Assembly: GCF_040253615.1 (NCBI RefSeq)
Contig: NZ_JBEJGY010000004.1
Location: forward strand, 5,456,001 to 5,520,000
Source: Streptomyces sp. Edi4
Lineage (GTDB): Bacteria > Actinomycetota > Actinomycetes > Streptomycetales > Streptomycetaceae
Direction: 5' to 3'
Length of the DNA stretch: 64,000 nt
Both the position numbers and the translations under genes were made by a program. Positions 18,192 through 27,143 of this stretch are shown in pieces; position 1 is the stretch's first letter; every line of letters begins with the position of its first letter. The notes beneath the pieces are model-generated. The model did no database searches. It saw only the letters and a list, made by a program, of their open reading frames with translations, and was not told the DNA's origin.

Positions 18192-19931
18192 ATGGCCAGG
18201 GAATTCCAGCGCGGCCACAAGGCCAAGGTCAGTGATCTCACCGCAGGGACGGATCTGTACGTCGGCGTACAGATCGGCGGACCCGGACTGACCTTCGACA
18301 TCAGCTGCTTCGGTCTCGACGCCCGTGAGCAGCTGTCCGACGACCGTTACTTCGTCTTCTTCAACCAGCCCGAGTCCCCCGAGGGTTCCCTCCGGCTCCT
18401 CGGCGCGCAGTCCGGTGACACCGAATCGTTCCGCGTCACCCTCGACCGCCTTCCGGCGCACATCCAACGGCTCTCCTTCACCGCGACCCTGGACGGCCCG
18501 GGCCAGATGTCGCAGGTGGGCCCCGGTTACATCCGGGTCGTGGCCGGCGGCGAGGAAGTGGTGCGCTACTCCTTCACGGGAGCGGAGTTCAGCACCGAGC
18601 GCGCCGTCATGCTCGGTGACTTCTACCTGAAGGACGTCTGGCGTTTCGCCGCCGTGGGCCAGGGCTTCGACGGGGGACTCGAGGCGCTGTTGAAGAACTT
18701 CGGCGGCGAGGTCCTTGAGGAGGATCCCGCCCCGGCACCGCAGGAGCCGCAGCCCCAGCCGCACCCTCAGGGCGCGGCCCCCGGGTTCGCCCCGCCGCCC
18801 CAGGCCGCCGCGCCCGCCCCGCAGTTCGCCGCCCCCGCGCCTGCTCCGGGGCCCGCGCCGTCCTTCGGCGCGCCCGCACCCGCCGCCCCGCAGCACTACA
18901 CGCGCCCGGCAGCGCAGGGCGGCCCACCGCTCCCGCCGCCCCCGCCTCCGGCGCCGAGTCCGCAGATCCACGCGGCGCCGACCATCGCCGCGCCGATGCA
19001 CCTGGCGCCGGGCACCGTGCCGCCGCCCGCACCGGCACCGTACGGCGGGCCCCAGCCCGCGTACGGACAGCCGCCGCAGCAGCCGCAGTTCGGGCGGGGC
19101 CCCGGCCCCATCCCGGGCCAGACCCCGCCGCCGGGCGCCCCCGCCCCGTACGGCCAGTCCGCCCCCTACAGCCAGCCCGCGCCTTATGGCCAGCCCGCCC
19201 CCTATGGGCAGCCGGCTCCCTACGGTCAACCCGCGCCCTACGGTCAGCCGCAGGGCATGCCCCAGGGCGGCGGCGGACTGCACGCCGCGATCCAGATGTA
19301 CAAGGAAGTCCCCACCGGCGCGCGCTGGACGGCGCAGAACAAGCAGCTGGTCCGGGCCGACCTCGGGGCCGACGGCCAGCCCGTCCTCGCCCGTCAGGGC
19401 AGCATGGTCATGTACCAGGGCAAGGTCGACTTCGGCTACAAGGGCGCCGGGTTCGCGGGCCGGATCGTCGGCAACGCGACCGGCCAGGAAATGCAGCTGA
19501 TGCGCTGCACCGGCCGCGGCCAGGTCTTCCTCGCCGAGAACAGTGCCTACCTGCACCCCATCGAGCTCCAGGGCGACGGCATCTGCGTCTCCGCCGAGCA
19601 CGTGCTCGCCTTCGACGAGTCGCTGCACTACGAGGTGCGCCGCATCGAGGGCCACGGCATCCCCGGCGGCGCCCTGTTCACCATGCTGTTCCAGGGCGCG
19701 GGCACCGTCGTCGTGATGACCCACGGCACCCCCGTGGTGCTGCCCGTCACCCCGACCACGTTCGCCGACAGCGACGCCATCGTCGCCTGGTCCGCCGCGT
19801 CCCAGGTCATCGTCTCCAGCCAGGTCAGGTTGCGCCGCAACGCCTATCCCGGCCACAGCGGCGAGTCCGTCAATCTCCAGTTCCGGGGCGCTCCCGGCAA
19901 CTTCATCGTCGTCCAGCCGTACGAGGTCTGA
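18192..19931 (+). CDS. TerD-AIM24 fusion protein
   Basis: 579 aa in three parts. Residues 1-180 form a TerD-like domain (MAREFQRGHKAKVSDL, GDFYLKDVWRFAAVGQG), the calcium-binding stress fold of tellurite-resistance loci. About 180-355 is a Pro/Ala/Gln linker with tandem PYGQPA units (DNA 19140-19255). About 355-579 is an AIM24-like beta-domain (QGSMVMYQG, GTVVVMTHGTPVVL). Start ATG 18192 follows GGGGGA by 10 nt; an ATG at 18174 would add six residues. It is first of three adjacent AIM24 genes, probably one operon. Function unknown. Confidence 0.82.
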   Translation: MAREFQRGHKAKVSDLTAGTDLYVGVQIGGPGLTFDISCFGLDAREQLSDDRYFVFFNQPESPEGSLRLLGAQSGDTESFRVTLDRLPAHIQRLSFTATLDGPGQMSQVGPGYIRVVAGGEEVVRYSFTGAEFSTERAVMLGDFYLKDVWRFAAVGQGFDGGLEALLKNFGGEVLEEDPAPAPQEPQPQPHPQGAAPGFAPPPQAAAPAPQFAAPAPAPGPAPSFGAPAPAAPQHYTRPAAQGGPPLPPPPPPAPSPQIHAAPTIAAPMHLAPGTVPPPAPAPYGGPQPAYGQPPQQPQFGRGPGPIPGQTPPPGAPAPYGQSAPYSQPAPYGQPAPYGQPAPYGQPAPYGQPQGMPQGGGGLHAAIQMYKEVPTGARWTAQNKQLVRADLGADGQPVLARQGSMVMYQGKVDFGYKGAGFAGRIVGNATGQEMQLMRCTGRGQVFLAENSAYLHPIELQGDGICVSAEHVLAFDESLHYEVRRIEGHGIPGGALFTMLFQGAGTVVVMTHGTPVVLPVTPTTFADSDAIVAWSAASQVIVSSQVRLRRNAYPGHSGESVNLQFRGAPGNFIVVQPYEV

Positions 19932-19945
19932 GGGAGCCCGAAGAA

Positions 19946-20626
19946 ATGAACCAGCAACTCGCGGGCTACGCCCCCACACCCGTCGTGGCCCGGATGGAGA
20001 ACCACGGCAGCGCCATGCTCAAGGTGGCCATGGCCACCGGCCAGGACCTGTTCGCGCGGGTCGGCTCGATGGTCGCCTACGAGGGCTTCATCCAGTACGA
20101 ACCCAACCCGCCGGCCGTGCGCCAGATGGCCAGGGACTGGATCACCGGTGAGGGCGCCCCCCTCATGAAGTGCACCGGCGACGGACTGCTCTACCTTGCC
20201 GACTACGGCGCCAACGTCGTGATCGTCCACCTCGACAACGACGCGATCTCCGTCAACGGCACCAATGTGCTCGCCTTCGACGCGAGCTTGCAGTGGGGTG
20301 TCGAACGGGTCAAGGGGCTCGCCAAGTTCGCCGGCCAGGGCCTGTTCAACGTCAAGATCTCCGGCACCGGCTGGGTCGCTCTCACCTCGCGCGGCATGCC
20401 CGTCGTCGTCGACTGCGGCAGCGGCGAGGACGAGACGTACGTCGATCCGGACGCGCTCGTGGCCTGGTCGCCGAACCTGAAGGTGAAGGGCAAGCGCAGC
20501 TTCAAGGCGTCCTCGCTGATCGGCCGGGGCAGCGGAGAGGCGTACCAGATGGCGTTCTCCGGCAAGGGCATCGTGGTCGTACAGCCGAGTGAGGACAGCA
20601 CGGACCGCCTGCGGGCCCGGGGCTGA
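19946..20626 (+). CDS. AIM24-family protein
   Basis: 226-aa single-domain AIM24 (TIGR00266-like) beta-sandwich protein. Characteristic segments: ARVGSMVAYEGFIQYE near 36-51, NVLAFDASLQW, GTGWVALTSRGMPVVVDC and GIVVVQPSE at the end. A GGGAG site precedes the ATG, 14 nt after the fusion gene stop. The family has no established bacterial biochemistry. Confidence 0.85.
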   Translation: MNQQLAGYAPTPVVARMENHGSAMLKVAMATGQDLFARVGSMVAYEGFIQYEPNPPAVRQMARDWITGEGAPLMKCTGDGLLYLADYGANVVIVHLDNDAISVNGTNVLAFDASLQWGVERVKGLAKFAGQGLFNVKISGTGWVALTSRGMPVVVDCGSGEDETYVDPDALVAWSPNLKVKGKRSFKASSLIGRGSGEAYQMAFSGKGIVVVQPSEDSTDRLRARG

Positions 20627-20642
20627 GGGGGAGTAGACACCA

Positions 20643-21398
20643 ATGCAGAGCTCGCTTTTCAGCTACACCGAGCAGCAGTCCCAGGAGCGCTACACGGCGC
20701 AGAATCCGCAGCTCCTGCGCGCCGTGCTCACCGGCCACGACGACCTCCTCGCCCGCAAGGGCTCGATGGTCGCCTATCAGGGGCTGCTGGAGTTCGACGG
20801 GGAGTACCGGTCCAACGGCCAACAGCAGGCCCGCGCCCGCACCGGCGAAGGGCTCGACCTGATGCGCGTCTCGGGGCAGGGCACGGTCTACCTGGCCAAC
20901 CTGGCTCAGCATGTCCACGTCGTGGACGTCGACCGGGACGGACTGACGGTCGACAGCGGTTACGTCCTCGCGATGGACTCCTCGCTGCACCACGAAGTCA
21001 TCGCCGTGGACAGCCAGTACGGCGTCTCCGGCACCGGCAAGTACCAGCTCAACATCACCGGCACCGGCAAGGTCGTCCTGATGACCTCGGGCCAGCCGCT
21101 GATGCTCCAGGTGACGCCCGACAAGTACGTCAACGCGGACGCGGACGCGATCGTGGCCTGGTCGACGTCCCTGCGCGTCCAGATGCAGGCGCAGACGCAC
21201 TCCACGGGCGTGTGGCGGCGCCGCGGCAACACGGGTGAGGGCTGGGAGCTCAGCTTCCTCGGCCAGGGCTTCGCGCTGGTCCAGCCAAGCGAGGTGCTGC
21301 CGCCGCAGAACGCGATGATCGGACAGGGCCTGCGGGCCCAGTACGGCATGGGCCAGCAGGGCGCCCACGCGCAGAACCAGGGCAACGCCTGGAGCTGA
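20643..21398 (+). CDS. AIM24-family protein
   Basis: 251-aa AIM24 protein, paralogous to the two preceding genes (ARKGSMVAYQGLLEFDGEY, GYVLAMDSSLHHEVIAVDS, GTGKVVLMTSGQPLMLQV, FALVQPSEVLPPQ). The Gln/Asn/Gly-rich tail (residues 225-251) is probably disordered. It ends the cluster; a large bidirectional terminator follows. Confidence 0.85.
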   Translation: MQSSLFSYTEQQSQERYTAQNPQLLRAVLTGHDDLLARKGSMVAYQGLLEFDGEYRSNGQQQARARTGEGLDLMRVSGQGTVYLANLAQHVHVVDVDRDGLTVDSGYVLAMDSSLHHEVIAVDSQYGVSGTGKYQLNITGTGKVVLMTSGQPLMLQVTPDKYVNADADAIVAWSTSLRVQMQAQTHSTGVWRRRGNTGEGWELSFLGQGFALVQPSEVLPPQNAMIGQGLRAQYGMGQQGAHAQNQGNAWS

Positions 21399-21457
21399 GC
21401 GCCGAGGTCCCCGCGCGCGCGGCACGACACCGCGCGGGCCGGCTTGGCGCGGCACGG

Positions 21458-21501
21458 CACGGGTAAGGGGCGGTCGCTATAGCGACCGCCCCTTACCCGT
21501 G
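21458..21501. terminator. 44-bp perfect palindrome, bidirectional terminator
   Basis: 22-bp perfect inverted repeat with no unpaired centre (axis between 21479 and 21480; central TCGCTATAGCGA). It lies between the convergent AIM24 operon and the NUDIX gene, so it can terminate both. Confidence 0.75.
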
Positions 21502-21546
21502 AACAACCTTGCCCCGTACGCCAGTTGAGGCCCGGGGCGCCCTCGG

Positions 21547-22068
21547 CTACAGCCGCGAGCGGGTCGCCTCCACGAGGTTGACCACCGAGGTGTCGGCCAC
21601 GTCGGCCACCTCGTCGTAGGCGAACCAGCGCAGGTCGAGGGATTCGTCGCTGATCGCCTCGACGGCGCCGGCCGGGGCGAGCGCCGCGTACTGGACGTCC
21701 AGGTGCCAGTGGCAGGGCGCCGGGATGGGGTGGCGGTCGAGCCGGACGGGGCCCCCGGCGAGCAGCGTGAGGCCGCCCACCCCGGACTCCTCCTCGGCCT
21801 CGCGCAGCGCGGCGGCCGCCACCGTGGCGTCGCCCGGCTCGCAGTGGCCGCCCATCTGGAGCCACATGTTCAGCTTCTTGTGCAGCGTCAAAAGGACCCG
21901 GCCGCGCTCGGGGTCGATCACCAGCGCGCTCGCCGTGAGGTGGCCGGCCTCGCAGGCCTTCCACATCCCATCGGGGTGCGCCGACAGATGGTCCAGATAG
22001 TCCTGGCGCAGCTCGGGCTGGTCCTCGTACGCCTTCAGTACGAGGACCGCGTCGTCATGCAGGCTCAC
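21547..22068 (-). CDS. NUDIX hydrolase
   Basis: 173-aa NUDIX protein with box GGHCEPGDATVAAAALREAEEESGV split as GHCEPGD and REAEEESGV; the usual first glutamate of the box is Asp here. The substrate cannot be told. GTG 22068 overlaps the stop of the upstream metalloprotease gene as GTGA, so the two are translationally coupled. Confidence 0.85.
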   Translation of the reverse strand: MSLHDDAVLVLKAYEDQPELRQDYLDHLSAHPDGMWKACEAGHLTASALVIDPERGRVLLTLHKKLNMWLQMGGHCEPGDATVAAAALREAEEESGVGGLTLLAGGPVRLDRHPIPAPCHWHLDVQYAALAPAGAVEAISDESLDLRWFAYDEVADVADTSVVNLVEATRSRL

Positions 22069-23558
22069 TGGTCCGCTTCGCCCTTGCTGTTGTCGGTGTT
22101 GTCGGTGTCGTCGCCGGCGTCCTTGCCGGACGCGCTCTCGCCGTCCGCCTTCTTCTCGCCCTCGTCGGCCTTGTCCTTCTTCAGGGACGGGCTGTTCTGC
22201 TCGGCGGCCTCGCCCAGCATCTTGTCCAGCTCCGAGAAGTCCAGGTGCTCGCGGTGCACGAAACCGTCCGGGTCGTCCAGGTCGGATGCCGTCGGCAGCA
22301 TGTCCGGGTGCTCCCACAGGTCGTCCCTGCCGTCCACCCCGCGCGCGTCGGTGAGCGAGGCCCACAGGCGCGAGGCGTCCCGCAGCCGGCGCGGACGCAG
22401 CTCGAGGCCGATCAGCGTGGCGAACGTCTGCTCGGCCGGGCCGCCGGTCGCCCGGCGCCTGCGCAGCGTCTCGCGCAGCGCGTCCGCCGAGGTGAGCCGG
22501 GGCTTGGCGGCGGCGTGGACCACTGCGTCCACCCAGCCCTCGACCAGGGCGAGCGCCGTCTCAAGACGGGCCAGGGCCGCCTTCTGCTGCGGGGTGTCCT
22601 CCGGCTGGAAAAGGCCCTGCTGAAGGGCTTCCTGAAGCTGCTCCGGGTTGGACACGTCCAGCTGGCCGACGGCGTCCTCCAGCTTCGCCGTGTCAACGGT
22701 GATGCCGCGCGCGTACCCCTCGACCGCGCCGAACAGATGCGAGCGCAGCCACGGTACGTGCGCGAAGAGCCGCTGGTGGGCGGCCTCGCGCAGGGCCAGA
22801 TAGAGCCGGACCTCGTCCTGCGGGACACCCAGGTCCTTGCCGAAGGCCGCGATGTTCAGCGGAAGCAGCGCGGCCTTGCCGGCCGGTCCGAGCGGCAGCC
22901 CGATGTCGGTCGAGCCGACGACCTCGCCCGCGAGCGTGCCGACCGCCTGTCCGATCTGCTGGCCGAACATGGCGCCGCCCATGGAGCGCATCATGCCGAT
23001 CAGCGGGCCGGCCATGGCCTGCATCTCCTCGGGCAGCACGCCGCCCATGGCCGCGCCGACGCGCTCGGCGACCGGGTCGACCAGTTCCTTCCAGGCCGGC
23101 TGGGTGGCCTCGACCCACTCCGCGCGGCTCCAGGCCACCGCGGTGGTGGAGCCCGAGGGCAGCGACGTCGCGTCGTCGAGCCACAGGTCGGCCAGGCGCA
23201 CGGCCTCCTGGACGGCGGCGCGCTCGGCGGGGCCGACGCTCTCGTCCTTGGTGCCGTCCGCCGTGCCCTGGGCGACCGTCTGGCGGGCGATCTGCTTGGC
23301 CATGTCCCAGTTCACGGGACCGCCCTCGTAGCTCAGCATCTGCCCGAGCTGCTGGAAGGCGGCGCCCAGATCGTTCGGGTTCATCGAACCGAACATCGCG
23401 GCGAACGGATTGTCCGCGCCGCCCGGGCCGCCGAAGCCGAAGGGGTTGCCGCCCTGGCCGCCGGCACCCTGACCGCCTCCGGCAGGGTCCTTCTTCTTGC
23501 CGTCGCCGCCTTCCGGCTCCTCCGGCGGAAGACCGAATCCGAATGGGGTGTCACTCAC
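22065..23558 (-). CDS. Actinobacterial zinc-dependent metalloprotease-like protein (DUF2342)
   Basis: 497-aa member of an actinobacteria-specific family annotated as zinc-dependent metalloprotease or F420-biosynthesis-associated. A Gly/Pro/Asn-Phe-rich N-terminus (about 1-60) and an acidic Lys/Asp/Glu tail flank a helical core containing REAAHQRLF, where a classic HEXXH would be expected; no canonical HEXXH is visible. GTG 23558 is preceded by GAGGAA. A related gene (Rv3195) lies in the same neighbourhood in M. tuberculosis. Enzymatic activity is unproven from sequence. Confidence 0.78.
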   Translation of the reverse strand: MSDTPFGFGLPPEEPEGGDGKKKDPAGGGQGAGGQGGNPFGFGGPGGADNPFAAMFGSMNPNDLGAAFQQLGQMLSYEGGPVNWDMAKQIARQTVAQGTADGTKDESVGPAERAAVQEAVRLADLWLDDATSLPSGSTTAVAWSRAEWVEATQPAWKELVDPVAERVGAAMGGVLPEEMQAMAGPLIGMMRSMGGAMFGQQIGQAVGTLAGEVVGSTDIGLPLGPAGKAALLPLNIAAFGKDLGVPQDEVRLYLALREAAHQRLFAHVPWLRSHLFGAVEGYARGITVDTAKLEDAVGQLDVSNPEQLQEALQQGLFQPEDTPQQKAALARLETALALVEGWVDAVVHAAAKPRLTSADALRETLRRRRATGGPAEQTFATLIGLELRPRRLRDASRLWASLTDARGVDGRDDLWEHPDMLPTASDLDDPDGFVHREHLDFSELDKMLGEAAEQNSPSLKKDKADEGEKKADGESASGKDAGDDTDNTDNSKGEADQ

Positions 23559-23748
23559 GGGTTTCCTCGGCTCGTTAGGCCGCCGGCTTCTGCCGACGGC
23601 GGGCTGGCCCACAACACCACCAGCGTAGACATCCGAGCCGGATCGGGGCTCGGTGCTCCGCCTCCGCGCGGCCTGCGGCAGGATGGACGCCACCTGGTAC
23701 GCACGCGTCCTTAACGTACGTACTGAAGACAACCGCTGGAGACGCCCG

Positions 23749-24855
23749 GTGAGTTCCCCAGATCCGCAGGTTCGCGCAGCGCGAAACCACTCAACCTCGA
23801 CCTCACGGGGTCCCGTGGTCGCCGTGACCGGTGCCGCCTCCGGGATCGGCGCCCTGCTGACCGCGCGGCTCGCCGCGTCCGACGAGGTCAAGCAGGTCGT
23901 CGCCATCGACGAGCGCCGGGGTGAGGTCTCCGAGGCGACCTGGCACATCCTGGACGTACGGGACCCGGCGATCGCCGAGAAACTGCGCGGCGCCGACGTC
24001 GTCGTGCACCTCGCGCTCGACCTCGATCTGGAGACGGACGCGGCGGCCCGCACGGCCTACAACGTGCGCGGAACCCAGACCGTCCTGACCGCCGCGGCCG
24101 CCGCGGGGGTGCACCGGGTCGTCCTGTGCACCTCGGCGATGGTCTACGGGGCGCTGCCCGACAACGACATCCCGCTCTCCGAGGACGCCGAGCTGCGGGC
24201 GACCGCCGAGGCCACCGGCGTCGGCGACCTCCTGGAGATCGAGCGGCTGGGGCGCCGCGCCCCGCGCGCCCACCCCGGCCTGAACGTCACGGTGGTCAGG
24301 CCCGCCGTCCTGGTGGGCGGCACCGATACCGCTCTCACCCGCTACTTCGAGTCGCCGCGCCTCCTGGTCGTCGCCGGGTCCCGGCCCACCTGGCAGTTCT
24401 GCCACGTCGAGGACCTGTGCAGCGCGCTGGAGTACGCGGCGCTCGAGAAGGCCGACGGGGAGTTCGCGGTCGGCTGCGACGGCTGGCTCGAACAGGAGGA
24501 GGTCGAAGAGCTCAGCGGCATCCGCCGGATGGAGCTGCCCTCCGCGGTGGCGCTCGGCGCGGCCGCCCGGCTGCACCGGATCGGACTCACCCCCTCGCCG
24601 GCCGGTGACCTGGCGTACACGATGCACCCGTGGGTGGTCAGTGTCGGGCGGCTGCACGACGCGGGCTGGCGGCCGCGCTGGACCAACGAGGAAGTCCTCG
24701 CCGAACTCCTCGAAGAGGTCGCGGGCCGGCACACCGTCGCCGGCCGCAGGCTCGGCCGCAAGGACGCCACGGCCGCCGGAGCCGCCGGCGCCACCGTCGC
24801 GCTGCTCGGCGCCGCCGCGGTGGTGCGCAGGGCCCGCAAGCGCCGCGGCCTGTAG
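23749..24855 (+). CDS. NAD(P)-dependent epimerase/SDR-family protein
   Basis: 368-aa extended short-chain dehydrogenase-like protein with nucleotide-binding motif TGAASGIG at 27-34, LDVRDP and the TSAMVYGALPD strand. The expected catalytic YxxxK is not recognisable (the region reads LLEIERLGRRA), so it may bind NAD(P) without redox activity. The C-terminus has an Ala/Gly/Val hydrophobic stretch followed by RRARKRR, suggesting a tail anchor. GTG 23749 follows GGAG with 7-nt spacing. Divergent from the metalloprotease gene. Confidence 0.78.
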   Translation: MSSPDPQVRAARNHSTSTSRGPVVAVTGAASGIGALLTARLAASDEVKQVVAIDERRGEVSEATWHILDVRDPAIAEKLRGADVVVHLALDLDLETDAAARTAYNVRGTQTVLTAAAAAGVHRVVLCTSAMVYGALPDNDIPLSEDAELRATAEATGVGDLLEIERLGRRAPRAHPGLNVTVVRPAVLVGGTDTALTRYFESPRLLVVAGSRPTWQFCHVEDLCSALEYAALEKADGEFAVGCDGWLEQEEVEELSGIRRMELPSAVALGAAARLHRIGLTPSPAGDLAYTMHPWVVSVGRLHDAGWRPRWTNEEVLAELLEEVAGRHTVAGRRLGRKDATAAGAAGATVALLGAAAVVRRARKRRGL

Positions 24856-24933
24856 GACCCTCCTAGGGACGGGCGCGGCGCCCGGTCGAAAGAGCCATTT
24901 CGGGATGTCGGTGGCGTGCGGCACGATGGGTCC

Positions 24934-25395
24934 ATGGCACGCACGTACCCCGAGCACCCCGGTGAGCAGCCGGCACAGGACCCCATCCGGCTCCTGGCGA
25001 TCCGTGACACCCCGCTGTCCGTGGACGAGGTCTTCGCCGCCGCCGGGGACGCGGCGGCGGGCGGCACCACGCTCTTCGTCGGCACGGTGCGTGATCACGA
25101 CGGCGGCGCGGACGTGGACGGCCTCGGATACTCCTGCCATCCCTCCGCCGAGGACGAGATGCGCCGGGTCGCCGAGAAGGTGATCGCCGAGTACCCGGTC
25201 CGCGCGCTGGCCGCCGTCCACCGTGTGGGCGAATTGGCGGTCGGTGATATCGCGGTCGTCGTGGCGGTGTCCTGCCCGCACCGCGCGGAGGCCTTCGAGG
25301 CCAGCCGGCGCCTGATCGACGCCCTCAAACACGAGGTGCCGATCTGGAAGCACCAGAAGTTCTCCGACGGCACAGAGGAATGGGTCGGCGCGTAG
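24934..25395 (+). CDS. moaE: Molybdopterin synthase catalytic subunit
   Basis: 153-aa MoaE, which with the thiocarboxylated small subunit MoaD converts cPMP to molybdopterin. MoaE signatures visible: LFVGTVRDHDGG, YSCHPSAEDEM, VVAVSCPHRAEAFEA and the active-site tail WKHQKFSDGTEEWVG with its two lysines. No other moa gene is adjacent. ATG 24934 was chosen over GTG 24916. The last codons and stop are repeated downstream (next entry). Confidence 0.9.
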   Translation: MARTYPEHPGEQPAQDPIRLLAIRDTPLSVDEVFAAAGDAAAGGTTLFVGTVRDHDGGADVDGLGYSCHPSAEDEMRRVAEKVIAEYPVRALAAVHRVGELAVGDIAVVVAVSCPHRAEAFEASRRLIDALKHEVPIWKHQKFSDGTEEWVGA

Positions 25396-25595
25396 CGCCG
25401 TCCTTGAGGGGTGGCGGTCGGGTGACGGGTGGGAGGGTCGGCGCGTAGCGCCGTCCTTGAGGGGTGGCGGTCGGGTGACGGGTGGGAGGGTCGGCGCGTA
25501 GCGCTGTCCTTGAGGGGTGGCGGTCGGGTGACGGGTGGGACGGTTGGGGCGTAGCGGCGTCCTTGTGGGGGCAGTTGAAACCCCTGTGGGGGCAG
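25384..25595 (+). repeat. 53-bp tandem repeat derived from the moaE 3' end
   Basis: Copies begin at 25384, 25437 and 25490, with a diverging partial fourth at 25543. Each begins GTCGGCGCGTAGCG; in the first copy this is the last moaE codons plus the stop TAG. The remaining part of the unit reads CTTGAGGGGTGGCGGTCGGG and on. No gene is visible in the 309-bp gap up to 25705. Confidence 0.85.
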
Positions 25596-25704
25596 GGCGC
25601 CCCGATTTGCGTAACCGCCCCCCGGGCACGAGCGTTGAGGCGGTGGACGACTAGTCTGCCGATCTGTCAGTTTTCATCGCTCTAGTGGGGACGGGAGGTC
25701 GGAA

Positions 25705-25926
25705 ATGGCCGCACTCGCCTGGCTGCTCATTCCGCTCTTCGCTGCTGTCGGCGCGGCGATATGGGCGCGTTGGGCCGCTCGAAACCGTACGACCGGCGAT
25801 GTGTCCGAACTCGCCGGTTACAGCAGGTTCCGTGAAGCGATGGAGAAATCCCGCTCCGGACACGACGCCGTCGAGGCGGCGCCCGCCGAGTGTGCTCCCT
25901 CGGCCGGGACCGCGGTCCGTTCGTAG
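25705..25926 (+). CDS. Small membrane protein
   Basis: 73-aa protein with one N-terminal transmembrane helix (MAALAWLLIPLFAAVGAAIWA), then a charged cytoplasmic tail. A GGGAGG site lies 8 nt before the ATG. No known domain. It sits just upstream of the PDZ-protease gene on the same strand and may be co-transcribed. Confidence 0.65.
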   Translation: MAALAWLLIPLFAAVGAAIWARWAARNRTTGDVSELAGYSRFREAMEKSRSGHDAVEAAPAECAPSAGTAVRS

Positions 25927-26029
25927 CCGTTCGCGGCCGTCCGTCCAGGGACGCGCGGGCACCGGCCCGAGGCCCCGTACGGACCGGCCCCAGGGGTGGG
26001 CGCACAGGACGGTCCCGTACTGTCGTTCC

Positions 26030-27118
26030 ATGCCACGCCGCACCGCGACGATGCTCGCCTCCACCCTCGTGCTGATCGCGCTGCTCTGCGCCGGGGTACT
26101 CATCAAAGTGCCGTACGCCGAGATGTCCCCCGGGCCCACCGTGAACACGCTCGGCGACTCCGGTGGCGAGCCGGTGCTGCGGATCACCGGTCACAAGACG
26201 TACCCGACGAGCGGGCACCTCAACATGACGACGGTCAGGGTCACCGGCGCGGACTACCGGATGAACCTCGTCGAGGCGGTCTACGGCTGGCTCGCGCACG
26301 ACAGCGTGGTCGTTCCGCACGACACGCTCTACCCGGACGGCAAGACCGACGAGCAGTCCAACCAGGAGAACGCCGAGGAGTTCAGCCAGTCCCAGGAGAG
26401 CGCCAAGGTGGCGGCCCTGAACGAGGTGGGCGTTCCGGTGAAGAGCTGGGTGATCGTTTCCTCGGTCGTCAAGGGCACCCCGGCGGAGGGCAAGCTGCAC
26501 GCCGGTGACGCCATTGGGGCGGTCGACGGCACGCCGGTCACCAAGCCGGCCGATGTCGCGACGCTGGTGACCAAGCACAAGCCCGGTCAGAACGTGGTCT
26601 TCACGATCGTCCCCGCCAAGCAGGCGGAGGCCGCCAAGAAGGCGGGCAAGACGCCCGAGGGCGCCGAGAAGATCACCATCACCACGGAGAAGGCGCAGGA
26701 CGGCGACCGGGCCATCGTCGGCATCCAGGCCGGGACCGACCACGCGTTCCCGTTCACCGTCGACATCAAGCTCGCCGACGTGGGCGGGCCGAGCGCGGGC
26801 CTGATGTTCTCGCTCGGCATCGTCGACAAGCTGACGCCCGATGACCTGACCGGTGGGAAGTTCGTCGCGGGCACCGGCACGATCGACGACGCAGGCAAGG
26901 TCGGCCCGATCGGCGGCATCGAGATGAAACTGATCGGCGCGCGGCAGGCGGGCGCCCGCTACTTCCTGACGCCCAAGGACAACTGCGCCGCCGCCGCGGC
27001 CGACATCCCCTCGGGTCTGACCCTGGTGAAGGTCGACTCCCTGCACGACGCGCGGCAGGCGCTGGACAAGATCCGTACGGGGGACACGGCCGGGCTGCCC
27101 AGCTGCTCGCCCAAGTGA
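26030..27118 (+). CDS. PDZ-Lon membrane protease (YlbL family)
   Basis: 362-aa membrane-anchored S16 serine protease: an N-terminal transmembrane segment (about 5-25), a PDZ domain (about 125-225) and a Lon-type proteolytic domain. The Ser-Lys dyad is visible as S255 in GGPSAGLMF and K300 in IEMKLIGARQAG. The active site faces outside the cell if the anchor is type II. ATG 26030 (MPRRTATM) was chosen; M8 is an alternative. Mycobacterial Rv3194c occupies the equivalent position next to the UPF0182 gene. Targets are unknown. Confidence 0.88.
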   Translation: MPRRTATMLASTLVLIALLCAGVLIKVPYAEMSPGPTVNTLGDSGGEPVLRITGHKTYPTSGHLNMTTVRVTGADYRMNLVEAVYGWLAHDSVVVPHDTLYPDGKTDEQSNQENAEEFSQSQESAKVAALNEVGVPVKSWVIVSSVVKGTPAEGKLHAGDAIGAVDGTPVTKPADVATLVTKHKPGQNVVFTIVPAKQAEAAKKAGKTPEGAEKITITTEKAQDGDRAIVGIQAGTDHAFPFTVDIKLADVGGPSAGLMFSLGIVDKLTPDDLTGGKFVAGTGTIDDAGKVGPIGGIEMKLIGARQAGARYFLTPKDNCAAAAADIPSGLTLVKVDSLHDARQALDKIRTGDTAGLPSCSPK

Positions 27119-27143
27119 GGTAGGCCGTGTCCCCGTCGGGCGG

